In this document: in pieces, positions 24,507 through 32,833 of the stretch
Layout: each line of letters begins with the position of its first letter
How positions within the stretch are numbered: position 1 is the stretch's first letter
NCBI GenBank assembly: GCA_029061255.1
Contig: JAIDSL010000113.1
Span: 1 to 34,603, forward strand
Reading direction: 5' to 3'
Length of the DNA stretch: 34,603 nucleotides
Source: Muribaculaceae bacterium
Lineage (GTDB): Bacteria; Bacteroidota; Bacteroidia; Bacteroidales; Muribaculaceae
Position numbers and translations under genes: made by a program
Notes under the pieces: generated by a model
What the model was told of the DNA's origin: nothing
Seen by the model: the letters and a program-made list of their open reading frames with translations, nothing else
Databases searched by the model: none

Positions 24507-25844
24507 ATGAAAGCACAAGAGTTTCTTGCTGAATTGCAGAGAAGGTTTCCCAACGAGCCGGAATATCTTCAGGCTGTAGAAGAAGTGATAGAATCCATCG
24601 AGGATGTCTACAATGAGTATCCCGCTTTTGAGAATGTCAATCTCATTGAGCGCCTTTGTATTCCAGACCGTATCTACAGTTTCCGTGTGTCCTGGATCGA
24701 CGACAAGGGAAAGGTACGCACCAATATGGGTTATCGCGTTCAACACAACAACGCCATTGGCCCGTACAAGGGTGGTATCCGTTTCCACTCCTCTGTAAAC
24801 CTCTCAATCCTGAAATTCCTTGCTTTCGAGCAGACTTTCAAGAACTCCCTTACCACTCTTGCAATGGGTGGCGCCAAAGGTGGTAGCGACTTCTCTCCCC
24901 GTGGAAAGAGCGATATGGAAGTGATGCGTTTCTGCCAGGCGTTCATGCAGGAGCTTTCACGCCACATCGGTGCTGATACCGACGTGCCTGCCGGCGACAT
25001 AGGTGTTGGCGGACGTGAGGTAGGCTATATGTTTGGCTGGTATAAGAAGATGCAGCGTGAGTTCACTGGTACATTCACCGGTAAGGGCCTTGACTTCGGC
25101 GGGTCACTGATGCGTCCGGAAGCAACCGGCTATGGCAACGTTTACTTCCTCCTCAATATGCTCGCTACAAAGGGTATCGATATCAAAGACAAGAAAGTTG
25201 CAATCTCAGGATCAGGCAATGTGGCTCTCTATACAGCTGAAAAGCTTCTTAAGCTTGGAGCTAAAGTGATGTCGATGAGCGACAGCGAAGGCACTGTTCT
25301 TTTCCCCGAAGGAATGACTCAAGAGCAGTTTGAACGCCTCTTCGAGCACAAGATCTATTTCCGCGGCCGTTGCAGTGAGTACGCAGCCAACGAAAACCTG
25401 CCTTACTACAGCGGTAAGCGTCCTTGGACTCTCATGAAATATGACATTGCTATGCCTTCAGCAACCCAGAACGAGATCAACGGAGAAGAAGCTAAGGCTC
25501 TTGTAGACGGCGGATGCTTCGCAGTCAGCGAGGGTGCTAACATGCCTTCCACACGTGAAGCTGTTGCTGAATTCCTCAAGGCTAAGATCCTCTATGCTCC
25601 GGGCAAAGCTGCCAATGCAGGCGGTGTGTCTGTTTCAGGTCTTGAAATGGCACAGAACGCACAGAAGATGAAGTGGACTGCTGAAGAGGTTGACGAGAAA
25701 CTTCAGGAGATCATGAAGGATATCCACGAGCAGTGTGTGAAATATGGCAAGACTGAGGATGGCTTTGTCAACTATGTGAGGGGTGCAAATACAGCTGGCT
25801 TCCTTAAAGTGGCAAAAGCTATGCATGCACAAGGTGTATTTTGA
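24507..25844 (+). CDS. gdhA: Glutamate dehydrogenase (hexameric type)
   Basis: The 445-aa protein is full length for hexameric bacterial GDH. It has the glutamate-binding stretch GPYKGGIRFH (residues 85-94), AMGGAKGGSDFSPRG (119-133) with the catalytic Lys124, and the dinucleotide-binding loop KKVAISGSGNVALYTAEKL. It interconverts 2-oxoglutarate plus ammonium and glutamate, probably with NADP(H), the usual cofactor of this subgroup. It has a consensus promoter and a hairpin-forming leader. Only 2 nt separate its stop codon from the DJ-1 gene. Confidence 0.97.
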   Translation: MKAQEFLAELQRRFPNEPEYLQAVEEVIESIEDVYNEYPAFENVNLIERLCIPDRIYSFRVSWIDDKGKVRTNMGYRVQHNNAIGPYKGGIRFHSSVNLSILKFLAFEQTFKNSLTTLAMGGAKGGSDFSPRGKSDMEVMRFCQAFMQELSRHIGADTDVPAGDIGVGGREVGYMFGWYKKMQREFTGTFTGKGLDFGGSLMRPEATGYGNVYFLLNMLATKGIDIKDKKVAISGSGNVALYTAEKLLKLGAKVMSMSDSEGTVLFPEGMTQEQFERLFEHKIYFRGRCSEYAANENLPYYSGKRPWTLMKYDIAMPSATQNEINGEEAKALVDGGCFAVSEGANMPSTREAVAEFLKAKILYAPGKAANAGGVSVSGLEMAQNAQKMKWTAEEVDEKLQEIMKDIHEQCVKYGKTEDGFVNYVRGANTAGFLKVAKAMHAQGVF

Positions 25845-25846
25845 TA

Positions 25847-26437
25847 ATGAAGGATTCATTTGTATTTTTGGCAGACGGCTTCGAGGAAATCGAAGCTATT
25901 TCGGTGATCGACATACTTCGCCGTGCTGGCATACCTGTTAAAACTGTGTCTATATCCGCATCTCTTCAGGTGACGGGTGCGCATGGAATAATAGTTGTGG
26001 CAGATGTGCTCTATGATAGCACTCTCTTCACAGATGCAGAGTGGCTGATTTTCCCGGGTGGACTTCCGGGTGCGACAAATCTTTATGAATTCGCTCCCCT
26101 TCAGGGATTGATACACAATCAGGCCAATTCAGAGAGCGGACGCATGGCGGCTATTTGTGCAGCACCGGGTGAGGTGCTTGGTCAGCTCGGCGTGCTGAAA
26201 GGGGAGAAGTTTACTTGCTACCCCGGTTTCGAAGGAAAGGCAGAAGGTGGTATCCATGAAGCTGCCAAGGTGGTGGTGTCCGGAAAATATGTCACAGCCA
26301 ACGGCCCTTCAAGTGCTACACTTTGGGCTTTGGAGATAGTGAAAGAGACGCTTGGGGAGTCAGCGGCATCAGAAGTAGCATCCGGTATGCTTCTATATCC
26401 AAAGACTACGCAGGATGCAGTGAATATGTTCGGCTGA
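25847..26437 (+). CDS. DJ-1/PfpI-family protein (YajL/ThiJ-like)
   Basis: The 196-aa product, counted from the ATG at 25847, has the DJ-1 fold motifs: FVFLADGFEEIEA with the conserved Glu at about residues 14-16, LIFPGGLPGA, and the nucleophile elbow AAICAAPGEVLG with Cys104. Family members act as redox sensors, glyoxalases or chaperone-like proteins, and the exact role cannot be read here. A TTG at 25841 would overlap the gdhA stop, so the ATG is preferred. It is in a tight operon with gdhA (2 nt) and the YigZ gene (4 nt). Confidence 0.93.
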   Translation: MKDSFVFLADGFEEIEAISVIDILRRAGIPVKTVSISASLQVTGAHGIIVVADVLYDSTLFTDAEWLIFPGGLPGATNLYEFAPLQGLIHNQANSESGRMAAICAAPGEVLGQLGVLKGEKFTCYPGFEGKAEGGIHEAAKVVVSGKYVTANGPSSATLWALEIVKETLGESAASEVASGMLLYPKTTQDAVNMFG

Positions 26438-26441
26438 TCTG

Positions 26442-27035
26442 ATGGCTGATATTTTTTATACGATAGAAAGGGAGGGAACCGGCAAGTTCACTGAAAAGAA
26501 AAGCCGGTTTCTCTCCTTTGCATATCATGTGGTGTCGGCAGATGATGCAAAGGCTCGACTGAAGGCTCTACAAAATGAGTACCATGACGCGCGCCATGTA
26601 TGCTGGGCTTATGTAATAGGGCCTGAACGAAAGGAATGGCAGGCCAATGATAACGGCGAACCATCAGGGACAGCCGGCAAACCTATACTTGGGCAAATCA
26701 ACAGTCTTGAACTGACGGATGTGGCTGTGGGTGTAGTACGCTATTTCGGTGGAATAAAACTTGGCACTCCGGGATTGATAGCTGCATATAAAGAGGCAGC
26801 GTCGCTTGCACTTGAAGCTTCAGGCAAGAAGGAATGCGTGAGGCAGCAGCTTTATTCCTTCACATTTCCGTATATAGCAATGAATGATGTGATGAAAGTC
26901 GTGAAGTCGACAGGAGCTGAAGTCGTAAGCCAGCAGTTTGATAATTCATGCTCCATGACACTCTCCATAAGGATGGATGATGCAGAGAACCTGTATGGAC
27001 GGCTTTCGGGGGTGTCGGGGTTGACTTTTGAGTAA
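26442..27035 (+). CDS. YigZ/IMPACT-family protein
   Basis: The 197-aa protein has the UPF0029/IMPACT N-terminal domain: EKKSRFLSFAYHV, HDARHVCWAYVIG and DNGEPSGTAGKPILGQI, then VAVGVVRYFGGIKLGTPGLI. A small ferredoxin-like C-terminal domain (DUF1949 type) follows from about residue 130. The family is widely conserved and has been linked to translation control in eukaryotic IMPACT; the bacterial role is unclear. It is the last gene of the gdhA operon and ends 16 nt before a perfect palindrome. Confidence 0.93.
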   Translation: MADIFYTIEREGTGKFTEKKSRFLSFAYHVVSADDAKARLKALQNEYHDARHVCWAYVIGPERKEWQANDNGEPSGTAGKPILGQINSLELTDVAVGVVRYFGGIKLGTPGLIAAYKEAASLALEASGKKECVRQQLYSFTFPYIAMNDVMKVVKSTGAEVVSQQFDNSCSMTLSIRMDDAENLYGRLSGVSGLTFE

Positions 27036-27051
27036 CTGATTTGCCGTCATC

Positions 27052-27072
27052 GGACGCACGAGCCGTGCGTCC
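27052..27072. repeat. Perfect palindrome between convergent genes (REP-like)
   Basis: GGACGCACG (27052-27060), loop AGC, CGTGCGTCC (27064-27072) is a 9-bp perfect GC-rich hairpin in an AT-rich context. It lies between the YigZ stop and the HAD gene stop. No T tract follows on either side. The sequence resembles the dispersed GGGACGCACGG-type extragenic palindromes found in many genomes; it could also help stop transcription from both sides. Confidence 0.65.
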
Positions 27073-27780
27073 CTACAATTTATTGGAGATTTCCTGTAGA
27101 GATGCAATGCGTCCAAGATAGAGAATGGAATCGGAATAGAAGGGTTTGGATTTGCGGTCGAAGTAGATGGCGTGCCAGCCGGCGTTTAAGGCGCCTTGGA
27201 TGTCATTTTCGGGATTGTCGCCAATCATAATTGTGGTTTCGGGGATAGCTCCCGTCTCTTGCTCAGCATAGCGGAAGATGCGGGGATCCGGTTTCTGGAT
27301 GCCTATTTCGTCGCTGATTACCATACGCTGTATGTAGCGGTCAAGACCGGTGGAGCGGAGCTTGCGGTATTGCACTTCTGTGAAACCATTGGTCAGGACT
27401 CCGATCAGGCATTTCTTTGAGAGCTCTTCGAGTATTTCCATCGCTCCGTCCACAGGAGTTTTACATTCACCAAGGAGCCAAAGATACCTATCGTTGAAAC
27501 TACGCATGGCCTTGCGCGTCTCATCGTCGTTGCTTTCAGGGGAGAGTGTCAGACGGAAACGTTCTCCTTTTAGAAAATCAGCCGTAATTTTACCGCTCTC
27601 ATGAAGCTCCCACATTCGCTTATTGTGGATATGGTATTCATCAATAAAAGCCTCCGGAGAATCAAAACGTGAGCGTATGGTGAGATTCTCTTCCCAAAGG
27701 CGCCGGAGAGAAATCAGAGATGCAGCCGAGAAGTCGAAGAGGGTGTCGTCAAGGTCGAAGAATATCCATTTTGGAGCCAT
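27073..27780 (-). CDS. YjjG-type HAD nucleotidase/phosphatase
   Basis: From the ATG at 27780 the product is 235 aa: MAPKWIFFDLDDTLFDF has the HAD motif I DxDxT (Asp9, Asp11), with motif II in VLTNGF, motif III Lys in QKPDPRIF and motif IV GDNPENDIQGA. This order and size fit the YjjG family of noncanonical pyrimidine nucleotidases, which remove phosphate from damaged or unusual nucleotides. The frame is open to 27861, but a -7 box TATCTTTG at 27798-27805 lies inside that extension, so translation from 27861 is unlikely. The gene is convergent with the gdhA operon. Confidence 0.92.
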   Translation of the reverse strand: MAPKWIFFDLDDTLFDFSAASLISLRRLWEENLTIRSRFDSPEAFIDEYHIHNKRMWELHESGKITADFLKGERFRLTLSPESNDDETRKAMRSFNDRYLWLLGECKTPVDGAMEILEELSKKCLIGVLTNGFTEVQYRKLRSTGLDRYIQRMVISDEIGIQKPDPRIFRYAEQETGAIPETTIMIGDNPENDIQGALNAGWHAIYFDRKSKPFYSDSILYLGRIASLQEISNKL

Positions 27781-27797
27781 GAATCTATATTTTTCTG

Positions 27798-27805
27798 CAA
27801 AGATA
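27798..27805 (-). promoter_or_regulatory. -7 box that decides the HAD gene start
   Basis: TATCTTTG on the minus strand fits TAnnTTTG and lies 17 nt upstream of the ATG at 27780. The transcript would begin downstream of the alternative start at 27861. No strong -33 box was seen. Confidence 0.6.
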
Positions 27806-27975
27806 ACACTAAATTTGCACATAAATCGTATTTTTTGGTCTTGAAATAGTGATAAATTCAAAAAAAATCACGATATTTGCACTCGCAAATCGAAGTGACA
27901 TCATACGATGGCTTTTTGATGAGCTAAAAATGGAAGATTTTTCATTAAAAACATATCAATAAATATTCAATTATT

Positions 27976-28065
27976 ATGCCCAGCGGAAAGAAAAGAAAAG
28001 GCCACAAGATGGCTACGCACAAGCGTAAGAAAAGACTGAGAAAGAATCGTCCTAAGAAGAAATAA
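27976..28065 (+). CDS. 29-aa basic protein with AURKAIP1/COX24 (bS22/mS38-like) motif
   Basis: The tiny product, from MPSGKKRKGHKMATHKRK to RKNRPKKK, has 29 residues of which more than half are Lys or Arg. The HKMATHKRKKRLRKNR core is the AURKAIP1/COX24 C-terminal signature, shared with mitochondrial mS38 and mycobacterial bS22, which bind 16S rRNA near the decoding site. It is annotated as a small ribosomal protein in many Bacteroidetes from general knowledge. The gene is easily missed because of its length. It lies 195 nt upstream of the HAD gene on the opposite strand, and 231 nt before the RNase E/G gene on the same strand. Confidence 0.9.
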   Translation: MPSGKKRKGHKMATHKRKKRLRKNRPKKK

Positions 28066-28201
28066 TCCGGTTTGTAACCGGACGGTCTTCACAGACACAC
28101 TCAGCAGGCCTCTCCAGACTACAGGAGACGGCAAAGCCATAAGAACAAGCCGGACGGATGGGGTGATGAATCATGCCATATCCTGCTTGTTCTTTCTTTT
28201 T

Positions 28202-28254
28202 CCCCATGCTGAAGCATGGGGATTCAGCATAATTTCAGCATAAGGAGCTGAAAT
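28202..28254 (+). promoter_or_regulatory. Two tandem hairpins upstream of the RNase E/G gene
   Basis: CCCCATGC-TGAA-GCATGGGG (28202-28221) is a perfect 8-bp stem with a tetraloop. It is followed by a second perfect 8-bp stem, ATTTCAGC (28232-28239) with GCTGAAAT (28247-28254). They lie 43-95 nt before the start codon. No T tract follows either, so they look like mRNA leader structure, not a terminator. Confidence 0.55.
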
Positions 28255-28296
28255 ATAGCATAAAATCATAATTATTAAATTGAAAAGTATCCTGAA

Positions 28297-29970
28297 ATGG
28301 ACACAATGAAAAGCGAACTCTTCGTCGACGTGCAGCCTAAAGACATATCTATAGCGCTGCTCGAGGATTCGCGTCTTGTATCCCTGCAGAAGGAGAGCAG
28401 AAACGTCGTCTATTCCGTGGGCGATTTCTATCTTGCCAAGGTCAAGAAACTGATGCCGGGACTCAACGCAGCCTTTATCGACGTAGGGTATGAAAAAGAC
28501 GCTTTTCTTCATTATCTGGATTTAGGTCCTCAGTTCAACACTTACAACGCCTACCTCAATGAAGCTTTTGAGCACCCGGAGACCGTACCCGAGATTTCAA
28601 GTGTAGAGGTAAAGCCTGAGATCCCCAAACAAGGACGCATTGCAGATCTTCTTCAGCCGGGCCAGAAACTGCTCGTGCAGATAGCAAAGGAGCCGATTTC
28701 CACAAAAGGCCCGAGGCTTACAACTGAACTTACACTTACCGGCCGATTCATGGTGCTGATCCCATTTGGCAATAAGATCTCTATTTCCCAGAAGATCAAG
28801 TCGACGGAGGAAAAGGTGCGTCTGCGCCAAATTATAAGCAGCATCAAGCCTCAGGGTTTCGGAGTGATAGTCCGCACTTCAGCTGAAGGGAAAAAGGTGG
28901 CTGAGCTCATCAACGAGTTGCGTACTCTTGTAGAGACTTGGAAAAGCTCCATAGCAAAGATGCAAAGAAGCACTCCGCCATCGCTCATCTATGAAGAAGA
29001 ATCAAGGGCTGTCAGCGTGATCCGCGACATCTTCAATCCCTCTTTTGAGAGCGTCTACGTCAACGATGCAGAGATTTTCGAGCAAATCCAGAATTATGTC
29101 TCCCTTATTGCCCCCGAAAGAAAAGAAACGGTAAAACTTTATGCAAAGGATATTCCTATTTTCGACAGCTTCAATATAACGAGGCAGATTAAATCTGCTT
29201 TCGGTAAGACTGTTTCTTTCAAATCAGGAGCCTATCTTATCATAGAACATACGGAGGCGCTTCATGTGATCGATGTCAACTCAGGCAATCGAAGCAAGGC
29301 TTCGCAAGATCAGGAGACGAATGCCCTGGAAGTGAATCTGCGGGCTGCAGATGAAATAGCACGTCAGTTGAGGCTCAGGGATATGGGCGGCATCATCGTA
29401 GTCGATTTTATCGACATGGCAAAGGCAGAGCATAGGCAGCAACTATTGGATCATATGCGCGATAATATGGCCAAAGACAGAGCCCGCCATAATATCTTGC
29501 CTCTATCGAAATTCGGGCTAATGCAGATCACCCGTCAGAGAGTACGCCCTGCACTTGACATCACCACTGAAGAGACATGTCCTTCATGCTTTGGCAAGGG
29601 TGAGGTCCAACCATCATTGCTTTTTACCGACAAACTTGAGGAGAAACTCGAGTATCTGACAGAACAACTTGAAGTGAAGAAATTTATCCTTTACGTGCAT
29701 CCTTTTGTAGATGCGTATATTAAGAAAGGGATGTTCTCACTCTATGGAAAGTGGAAGCGGCGCTTTGGAAGAGGAGTGAAGATAGTGCCGGATGAGTCGC
29801 TGGCCTATCTGCAATATCGCGTGATTGATAATGCCGGGATGGAGATCTTCCTTCATGAAGAGAGCGATATGAATTCCGCGCAGTCAAAGAATAAGACGCG
29901 TTCTGAACGCCTGCTTGAAGAGGAAACAACTCAGAATGATGAGTCAAAGCAGAAGAAGACAGATAAATAA
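28297..29970 (+). CDS. rng: Ribonuclease E/G family endoribonuclease
   Basis: The 557-aa protein starts with an S1-like domain (VYSVGDFYLAKVKKLMPGLN, AAFIDVGYEKDAFLHYLDL). The RNase E/G catalytic domain follows, with metal-binding VIDVNSGN and VVDFIDM, then LMQITRQRVRPAL, and the zinc-link motif TCPSCFGKG that joins subunits. It cleaves single-stranded AU-rich RNA in rRNA maturation and mRNA decay. The size and short C-terminus fit RNase G more than full RNase E, although a Lys/Glu-rich tail of about 30 residues is present. ATG codons at 28297 and 28306 are both possible. The leader has tandem hairpins and the gene ends in a strong terminator. Confidence 0.95.
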   Translation: MDTMKSELFVDVQPKDISIALLEDSRLVSLQKESRNVVYSVGDFYLAKVKKLMPGLNAAFIDVGYEKDAFLHYLDLGPQFNTYNAYLNEAFEHPETVPEISSVEVKPEIPKQGRIADLLQPGQKLLVQIAKEPISTKGPRLTTELTLTGRFMVLIPFGNKISISQKIKSTEEKVRLRQIISSIKPQGFGVIVRTSAEGKKVAELINELRTLVETWKSSIAKMQRSTPPSLIYEEESRAVSVIRDIFNPSFESVYVNDAEIFEQIQNYVSLIAPERKETVKLYAKDIPIFDSFNITRQIKSAFGKTVSFKSGAYLIIEHTEALHVIDVNSGNRSKASQDQETNALEVNLRAADEIARQLRLRDMGGIIVVDFIDMAKAEHRQQLLDHMRDNMAKDRARHNILPLSKFGLMQITRQRVRPALDITTEETCPSCFGKGEVQPSLLFTDKLEEKLEYLTEQLEVKKFILYVHPFVDAYIKKGMFSLYGKWKRRFGRGVKIVPDESLAYLQYRVIDNAGMEIFLHEESDMNSAQSKNKTRSERLLEEETTQNDESKQKKTDK

Positions 29971-29989
29971 TTTAATGAAGAAAAGTATG

Positions 29990-30030
29990 TCGGGCGGAAT
30001 CCTAATCTTTAGGATTCCGCCCGAATTTTT
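29990..30030 (+). terminator. Intrinsic terminator of the RNase E/G gene
   Basis: A perfect 15-bp stem, TCGGGCGGAATCCTA (29990-30004) with TAGGATTCCGCCCGA (30010-30024), has a 5-nt loop and is followed by ATTTTTAG. It begins 20 nt after the stop codon and may also limit readthrough from the convergent folC gene. Confidence 0.92.
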
Positions 30031-30071
30031 AGTTAGAATTTGCCTGGACGCATGCAGAGCATGCTTTGTTG

Positions 30072-31382
30072 CTAAAGTTTTATCTGTTGAGTTTCGGAAG
30101 CGAGATAGTCGGCAACGATGAAGGTGCTTCCTCCAATGTAGATTACATCTGATTCTGAAGCGTTGTTCCAGGCTGCATCGACAGCTTCCTTAGGATTTTG
30201 GAAAATCGATCCTTCTATTCCATGCTCATGGAACTTTGCCTGCAAGTCAGCCACCGGGAGTGCTCTTGGGATAGAGGCTTGCGTAAGATAATAAGTTGCA
30301 TCTTTTGGGAGCAAACCGATTATATCGTCGATGGCTTTATCCGCTACAAATCCTATGACAATGTGTTTCTTTCCTCCGGTATCATTGACTGTCTTGTCGA
30401 GTTGTGACATTGTGAATCGTATTCCGGCTTCGTTGTGGCCCGTATCGCAAATCGTAAGTGGCGAATCTGACACTTTCATCCATCTGCCAGCCAATCCTGT
30501 CAGGCCGCACACGTCGTCCATTCCTTTACGGATAGCTTCATCGTCAATATCTATACCGATGCGTCGCATTTCATACAAAGCTGTCAGCACGGTATTGATA
30601 TTTTTTTTCTGGTAGTCTCCTCCAAGTTGGCAATGGAATGACCCGCATATGGGACTGCTGCAGTCGAATCCCCCCTCTATCGCATGATTGCATTGCTGAA
30701 GAGGGCATAACGTATCGGCAAACAGCACGGTTGTTCCCTCTTCGCTTGCCTTCTCTTCAAAAATGTCCTTGATTTCCCCCTCGGCTTCGCCAATGACACA
30801 AGGAACGCCGGTTTTTATGATTCCGGCTTTTTCACGCGCAATGTCGGTAAGGGTTTTTCCTAAGAATTGCGTATGATCTTTTGAAATGTTAGTGATGACA
30901 GCAAGTTCCGGAGTTATGATATTCGTCGAGTCAAGTCTGCCACCCATTCCTACTTCTATCACTGCGTAGTCTACTCTTTGCTCTGCAAACCAGTCGAAAG
31001 CCATCATCATTGTAAGCTCAAAGAAACTTGGATGTCCCTGATATCCGCTTTCACGGAATTTCCTTACAAATTCCACTACGGCATCTTTCTCTATCATTCT
31101 GCCATCTATCCTGATCCTTTCACGGAAGTCAACAAGATGAGGGGAGGTGTAGAGTCCTGTTCGGTAACCTTGGCTTTGAAGGATAGCAGCTATCATATGG
31201 CTCGTACTACCTTTCCCGTTGGTGCCTCCTACGTGGATGCTTTTGAATTTTCGATGAGGATGTCTAAAATAGTTGTCAAGATCGAGGCTTGTCTGAAGTC
31301 CCGGTTTATATGCAGCGGCACCTGTGCGTGAGAACATAGGGAGTTGCCGGAATAGCCATTCAAGAGTTTCTTCGTAGTTCAT
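30072..31382 (-). CDS. folC: Bifunctional folylpolyglutamate/dihydrofolate synthase
   Basis: The 436-aa protein has the Mur-ligase-like ATP-binding loop HVGGTNGKGSTSHM, the folate-site region YTSPHLVDFRERIRI, EVGMGGRLDSTN, and NISKDHTQFLG with the metal-binding His. It adds glutamate residues to folates, and in this family may also make dihydrofolate from dihydropteroate. It acts in the cytoplasm. It begins 51 nt after the second CHR transporter gene; the gap is filled with G/T-rich low-complexity sequence, so cotranscription is possible but not certain. Confidence 0.95.
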   Translation of the reverse strand: MNYEETLEWLFRQLPMFSRTGAAAYKPGLQTSLDLDNYFRHPHRKFKSIHVGGTNGKGSTSHMIAAILQSQGYRTGLYTSPHLVDFRERIRIDGRMIEKDAVVEFVRKFRESGYQGHPSFFELTMMMAFDWFAEQRVDYAVIEVGMGGRLDSTNIITPELAVITNISKDHTQFLGKTLTDIAREKAGIIKTGVPCVIGEAEGEIKDIFEEKASEEGTTVLFADTLCPLQQCNHAIEGGFDCSSPICGSFHCQLGGDYQKKNINTVLTALYEMRRIGIDIDDEAIRKGMDDVCGLTGLAGRWMKVSDSPLTICDTGHNEAGIRFTMSQLDKTVNDTGGKKHIVIGFVADKAIDDIIGLLPKDATYYLTQASIPRALPVADLQAKFHEHGIEGSIFQNPKEAVDAAWNNASESDVIYIGGSTFIVADYLASETQQIKL

Positions 31383-31385
31383 TGT

Positions 31386-31433
31386 TGGGGATTTGTGGGG
31401 TTGTGAAGTTGTAGAGTTGTGGAGATGTGGGGT
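31386..31433. repeat. Degenerate G/T-rich repeat between folC and CHR gene
   Basis: The spacer is made of imperfect copies of GTTGTGRAG/GTTGTGGGG words with no gene or hairpin. Similar short degenerate tandem sequence occurs in other spacers of this window (21171-21204, 32045-32109). Confidence 0.55.
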
Positions 31434-32042
31434 TCAATAGTAGAGGAGGAAACCGGTCAGTCCCATAAGGCAAATCACGAGGATTGGGTGAAGCCCTATT
31501 TTCTTGCCTTTATATGTGATTTTGAAATAGACAAGGCAGAAGGATACAGCGCAGATGGCTATGCTGCAAATGAGAGTCCGGGTGTCATGGTCGGGAGCAA
31601 AGTTAGCCCAGTTCATAAGCATGATTGCAGCGGATGCGATAAGACCAACCACAACAGGACGGAGTCCGGCAAAAATTGCTTTTATCACACCGCTTTCGTT
31701 ATGCTTGCGAATAAAGTGGGAGGCTTTTATCACGAGGATGAATGATGGCACAGTGACTGCTAATGTGCAAAGAATGCTTCCGAGAATTCCCCAGATAGGG
31801 GAGGCAAGTTCACCTCCTGTGACTTGTGCAGGTGCCACATATCCTATGTAGGTGGCTGAATTGATTCCTATGGGTCCCGGAGTCATCTGAGAGATTGCCA
31901 CAATGTCGGTAAACATCTGTTCGGAGATCCATCCGGGACCAACAACTGAACGCTCTACGAGAGAAAGCATGGCGTAGCCGCCTCCGAATCCGAAAATGCC
32001 TATTTTAAGATAGGCCCATATCATTTTTAGGTAGATGCTCAT
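31434..32042 (-). CDS. CHR-family (chromate-type) transporter, second half-size subunit
   Basis: The 202-aa membrane protein has the CHR motif FGGGYAMLSLVERSVVGPGW, then ISQMTPGPIGINSATYIGY and about six hydrophobic helices. Short CHR proteins occur as adjacent pairs that together resemble the two-domain ChrA, and this gene has its partner at 32118-32693. Substrate in Bacteroidales is not known; chromate or sulfate antiport is a family label only. The gap to the partner gene is filled with heptamer repeats. Confidence 0.88.
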   Translation of the reverse strand: MSIYLKMIWAYLKIGIFGFGGGYAMLSLVERSVVGPGWISEQMFTDIVAISQMTPGPIGINSATYIGYVAPAQVTGGELASPIWGILGSILCTLAVTVPSFILVIKASHFIRKHNESGVIKAIFAGLRPVVVGLIASAAIMLMNWANFAPDHDTRTLICSIAICAVSFCLVYFKITYKGKKIGLHPILVICLMGLTGFLLYY

Positions 32043-32044
32043 TA

Positions 32045-32109
32045 TAGTAAAGAGTAAAGAGTGAAGAGTGAAGAGTGAAGAGTAAAGAGTGAAGAGTAAA
32101 GAGTAAAGA
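32045..32109. repeat. Heptamer tandem repeat between the two CHR genes
   Basis: About nine imperfect 7-bp units (AGTAAAG, AGTGAAG) run without interruption between the stop of the first CHR gene and the start of the second. On the minus strand the unit reads CTTTACT/CTTCACT. Slippage of a 7-bp repeat would change spacing by one unit and would shift any reading frame crossing it. Confidence 0.85.
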
Positions 32110-32117
32110 ATTAAGGG

Positions 32118-32693
32118 TCATGAGGGTTGGCTTTTGCTGAGTTTCTTGCGTGAGTAGGCCCAATGGGCGTAGCCTCCGATGGCGCCAAGAGCGATCCATG
32201 TGATTGGGTTGGAGATTATGCCCATGTCGAGTGAGATCACCAAAGCAGCCAGGGCCGGAATCCAGATGGTGGTAAGCTTCAGCTTGGCAGCTTTTGCGGT
32301 GGTTATGACCGGCGCAATGATAAGGGCTACCACAGCGGGACGAATCCCCATAAAGATACTGCTGAGGACGTGGCTTTCCTTGATGGTCTCCGGCGTGAGG
32401 AAAATGGCGATTGCAAGAATGATCAGGAAAGATGGTAGAATAGTGCCTGTGGCTGCAACAATTCCCCCTTTCATCCCTTTGAGGCGATCGCCAATGGATG
32501 TCGCGATGTTTACAGCCAGGATTCCCGGTAGAGACTGTGCTATGGCAAGGAGATCGAGAAATTCATCACGTTCAATCCAGTGATGCTTATCGACTATCTC
32601 CTTCTCGATAATTGAAATCATGGCCCATCCACCACCGAATGTGAACGCACCAATTTTCATGAAAGTAGTGAAGAGTTGTCCGTATATTCCCAT
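32118..32693 (-). CDS. CHR-family (chromate-type) transporter, first half-size subunit
   Basis: The 191-aa membrane protein contains FTFGGGWAMISIIEKEIVDK, then IAQSLPGILAVNIATSIGDR and GTILPSFLIILAIAIFL, all typical of CHR transporter halves. It has about five to six helices. It is the first gene behind a near-consensus promoter at 32716-32747 and lies 75 nt before its partner. Together they are likely to form an antiparallel heterodimeric antiporter, by analogy with other split CHR pairs. Confidence 0.88.
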   Translation of the reverse strand: MGIYGQLFTTFMKIGAFTFGGGWAMISIIEKEIVDKHHWIERDEFLDLLAIAQSLPGILAVNIATSIGDRLKGMKGGIVAATGTILPSFLIILAIAIFLTPETIKESHVLSSIFMGIRPAVVALIIAPVITTAKAAKLKLTTIWIPALAALVISLDMGIISNPITWIALGAIGGYAHWAYSRKKLSKSQPS

Positions 32694-32715
32694 AGTAGTT
32701 GTTTATTTCCGACTG

Positions 32716-32747
32716 CAAAATTAATTTTTCCTGAATAATTTGCCAAG
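32716..32747 (-). promoter_or_regulatory. Promoter of the CHR transporter genes
   Basis: On the minus strand CTTG (32744-32747), 20 nt, TAATTTTG (32716-32723) matches the Bacteroidetes promoter with one change in the -33 box. It is back-to-back with the promoter box of the DUF4494 gene. Confidence 0.65.
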
Positions 32748-32777
32748 CAAATCTGCGGATTTCTCAAAATTTATTGC

Positions 32778-32785
32778 TAACTTTG
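32778..32785 (+). promoter_or_regulatory. -7 box of the DUF4494 gene
   Basis: TAACTTTG fits TAnnTTTG and lies 48 nt before the ATG at 32834. A weak -33 match, TCTG, lies near 32752-32755, slightly too far. Confidence 0.6.
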
Positions 32786-32833
32786 CAGTTGCCCACGGTA
32801 TGTGGAGGAAAAAATAACCTAAAAACTTTAGCA

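Noticed and set aside
32005..32199. 64-codon minus-strand frame through the heptamer repeats
   Set aside because: The sequence LLFTLHSLLFTLHS is the translation of the repeat, and the frame overlaps the ends of both CHR genes.
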